From JAKACA01 sp963769255 (lineage in GTDB: Bacteria; Actinomycetota; Acidimicrobiia; Acidimicrobiales; Bog-793), in contig CAVYKV010000003.1 in the NCBI GenBank assembly GCA_963769255.1, positions 558,001 to 622,000 of the forward strand: a DNA stretch of 64,000 bases. Direction: 5' to 3'. Below are positions 62,577-64,000 of this stretch, one piece after another. Below the pieces are notes generated by a model that had not been told where the DNA came from, did no database searches, and saw nothing but the letters and a program-made list of their open reading frames with translations. How positions within the stretch are numbered: position 1 is the stretch's first letter; every line of letters begins with the position of its first letter. A program made the translations under genes and the position numbers.

Positions 62577-64000
62577 ATGGAGAGCGAACCGACTGTCGTG
62601 ACCGAGTTCCCGCACACGGTGCGGGTCGTCCACCACGCCTGGATCCCGATGTCCGACGGCATGCGCCTTGCCGCCAAGCTGTGGATCCCGGAGGACGCCG
62701 AGGAGCACCCCGTGCCGGCCATCCTCGAGTACATCCCCTACCGCAAGAACGACTGCACGGCCGTGCGCGACAACGCCATGCACGCCTACTTCGCCGGCCA
62801 CGGCTACGTGTCGGTACGCGTCGACCTGCGAGGCTCGGGTGACTCCGACGGAATCCTCTACGACGAGTACCTGCCCCTCGAACAGTCCGACGGCGTCGAG
62901 GTCATCGCCTGGCTGGCCGCCCAACCGTTCTGTTCGGGCACCGTCGGCATGATCGGGATCTCCTGGGGCGGTTTCAACGGCCTGCAGGTGGCCTCGCACG
63001 CGCCGCCCGCCCTGAAGGCCGTCGTCAGCGTCTGCTCGACGGACGACCGCTACACCGACGACGTCCACTACATCGGCGGCGTCCTGCACGGTGAGGATCA
63101 GCTGGGCTGGGCCTCGGTCATGCTCGGCTACAACGCCCGGCCGCCCGACCCCGAGGTCGTGGGGGAGAGCTGGCGGGAGCGGTGGTTCGAACGCCTGGAG
63201 AAGACGCCCGCCTACGTGGAGGAGTGGACGCGCCACCAGCGGCGGGACGCCTTCTGGAAGCAGGGCTCCGTCAACGAGAACTACAGCGCCATCAAGAGTG
63301 CCGTCTACATGGTGGGGGGTTGGCAGGACGGCTACAAGAACGCCATCCTTCGCTTCCTCGCCGGCTACGGCGGGCCCCGCAAAGGCCTCATCGGGCCCTG
63401 GGGCCACCAGTACCCGAACTTCGGCTCTCCCGGCCCGGCCATCGGCTTCCTGCAAGAGTGCGTCCGATGGTGGGACTGCCACCTGAAGGGCGACGACAAC
63501 GGGATCATGGACGAGCCGCAGCTCCGGGTCTTCCTCCCGGAGGCGATCCGACCGAGCCCGGCCTCACTCCCGCGTACGGGTGTCTGGCTGGCGGAGCCGA
63601 GCTGGCCGAGCCCGAACGTCACGACGCAGTCGTACCGGCCGTCGTCGGACGGGCGACTCCTCGAAGGGGATGAGCCGGCCAAGTCCGGTGCCCGGCTCGT
63701 ACCGTCCGTGCAGGCAATCGGCTTCGACTACGGCGTCTGGTGCGGCTACGGCGGCCCCGTCGACAACCCCTCCGAGCAGCGCGGTGAGGACTCGCGTTCG
63801 CTCGTGTTCGATTCGGCGCCGCTCGAGGGCGACGTGCCCATCCTCGGCCGTCCCCGCGCCGTGCTCGAGATCGAGAGCGATCAGCCCCTTGCCCAGGTGG
63901 CGGTCCGGCTCTGCGATCTCTGGCCGGACGGGGCGTCCACGCTGATCACGCGTGGGATGCTCAACCTGGCGCACCGCAGGGGTCACGAGGACCTGGCCCC
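62577..64000 (+). CDS. CocE/NonD family hydrolase (X-Pro dipeptidyl-peptidase S15 fold), cut by window end
   Basis: ATG at 62577; 474 codons are seen and the frame stays open to the edge. The N-terminal MSDGMRLAAKLWIPED opens the CocE/NonD domain; the nucleophile Ser is in GMIGISWGGFNG near residue 127, the Asp probably in GGWQDGYKN and the His in GPWGHQYPN. A C-terminal jelly-roll domain begins near residue 300. Family members hydrolyse esters or N-acyl amino acids. It follows the amidohydrolase after a 97-bp gap that shows nothing else. Confidence 0.88.
   Translation, partial: MESEPTVVTEFPHTVRVVHHAWIPMSDGMRLAAKLWIPEDAEEHPVPAILEYIPYRKNDCTAVRDNAMHAYFAGHGYVSVRVDLRGSGDSDGILYDEYLPLEQSDGVEVIAWLAAQPFCSGTVGMIGISWGGFNGLQVASHAPPALKAVVSVCSTDDRYTDDVHYIGGVLHGEDQLGWASVMLGYNARPPDPEVVGESWRERWFERLEKTPAYVEEWTRHQRRDAFWKQGSVNENYSAIKSAVYMVGGWQDGYKNAILRFLAGYGGPRKGLIGPWGHQYPNFGSPGPAIGFLQECVRWWDCHLKGDDNGIMDEPQLRVFLPEAIRPSPASLPRTGVWLAEPSWPSPNVTTQSYRPSSDGRLLEGDEPAKSGARLVPSVQAIGFDYGVWCGYGGPVDNPSEQRGEDSRSLVFDSAPLEGDVPILGRPRAVLEIESDQPLAQVAVRLCDLWPDGASTLITRGMLNLAHRRGHEDLA

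Overview
The window is very GC-rich, densely packed bacterial DNA. The gene set points to a monoderm actinobacterium: a HemQ-type coproheme decarboxylase, a GpgS-type glucosyl-3-phosphoglycerate synthase, small actinobacterial families (DUF3263-, DUF6457- and DUF6458-like), a mycofactocin-type SDR, and tandem CIRCE operators in front of a groES-less groEL. The mix of heterotrophic, CO-dehydrogenase-like and anaerobic-respiration-like genes would fit the Acidimicrobiia, but that placement is inference. No rRNA, tRNA, CRISPR array, prophage or insertion sequence was found.

Layout. 0-16 kb holds housekeeping and stress functions: HemQ, a secreted L,D-transpeptidase-like protein, GroEL with two CIRCE sites, threonine synthase coupled to a MoaD/ThiS-like sulfur carrier, compatible-solute genes (gpgS, otsA, otsB), an amidase, an AraC regulator, a methyltransferase-DinB pair, aconitase and a MarR regulator. 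16-25 kb has an SGNH-type O-acyltransferase, an epimerase, a form II CO dehydrogenase-like operon (S-L-M) and a DHA2 efflux pump divergent from a TetR regulator with clear operators. 25-33 kb carries two large GGDEF-EAL proteins, an MFS exporter whose leader looks like a peptide-controlled attenuator, and a DODA-type dioxygenase. 34-37 kb holds an ACP-FAAL-PlsC fusion. 36.7-44.8 kb is a five-gene molybdenum respiratory operon (catalytic, Fe-S, NrfD, TorD and polyferredoxin subunits) divergent from its probable regulator and a DUF6457-like molybdenum-cofactor companion. 44.8-54.2 kb has an acyl-CoA dehydrogenase, a VOC protein, a class III aminotransferase, an ECF sigma factor with a membrane partner, a Ser/Thr kinase and a two-gene fused 2-oxoacid:ferredoxin oxidoreductase. 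54.2-56.1 kb is a stretch of orphan genes with somewhat lower GC, bounded by three copies of a hairpin repeat. 56-64 kb carries an AHL-lactonase-like hydrolase, a DUF3048 lipoprotein-like protein, a GNAT enzyme, a lipoprotein, and a catabolic run of alpha/beta hydrolase, SDR, amidohydrolase and CocE/NonD hydrolase (cut by the window end).

Four otherwise intact genes (aconitase, O-acyltransferase, MFS exporter, kinase) are frame-disrupted by six indels. Every one is a single-base insertion, and removing them restores full-length proteins. That points to sequence error rather than decay. The most interesting items are the uORF/terminator leader of the MFS exporter, the His-Cys3 molybdoenzyme with an NrfD anchor and polyferredoxin, the sulfur carrier ending in GGCR, the ACP-FAAL-PlsC fusion and the hairpin repeat with compensatory stem changes.
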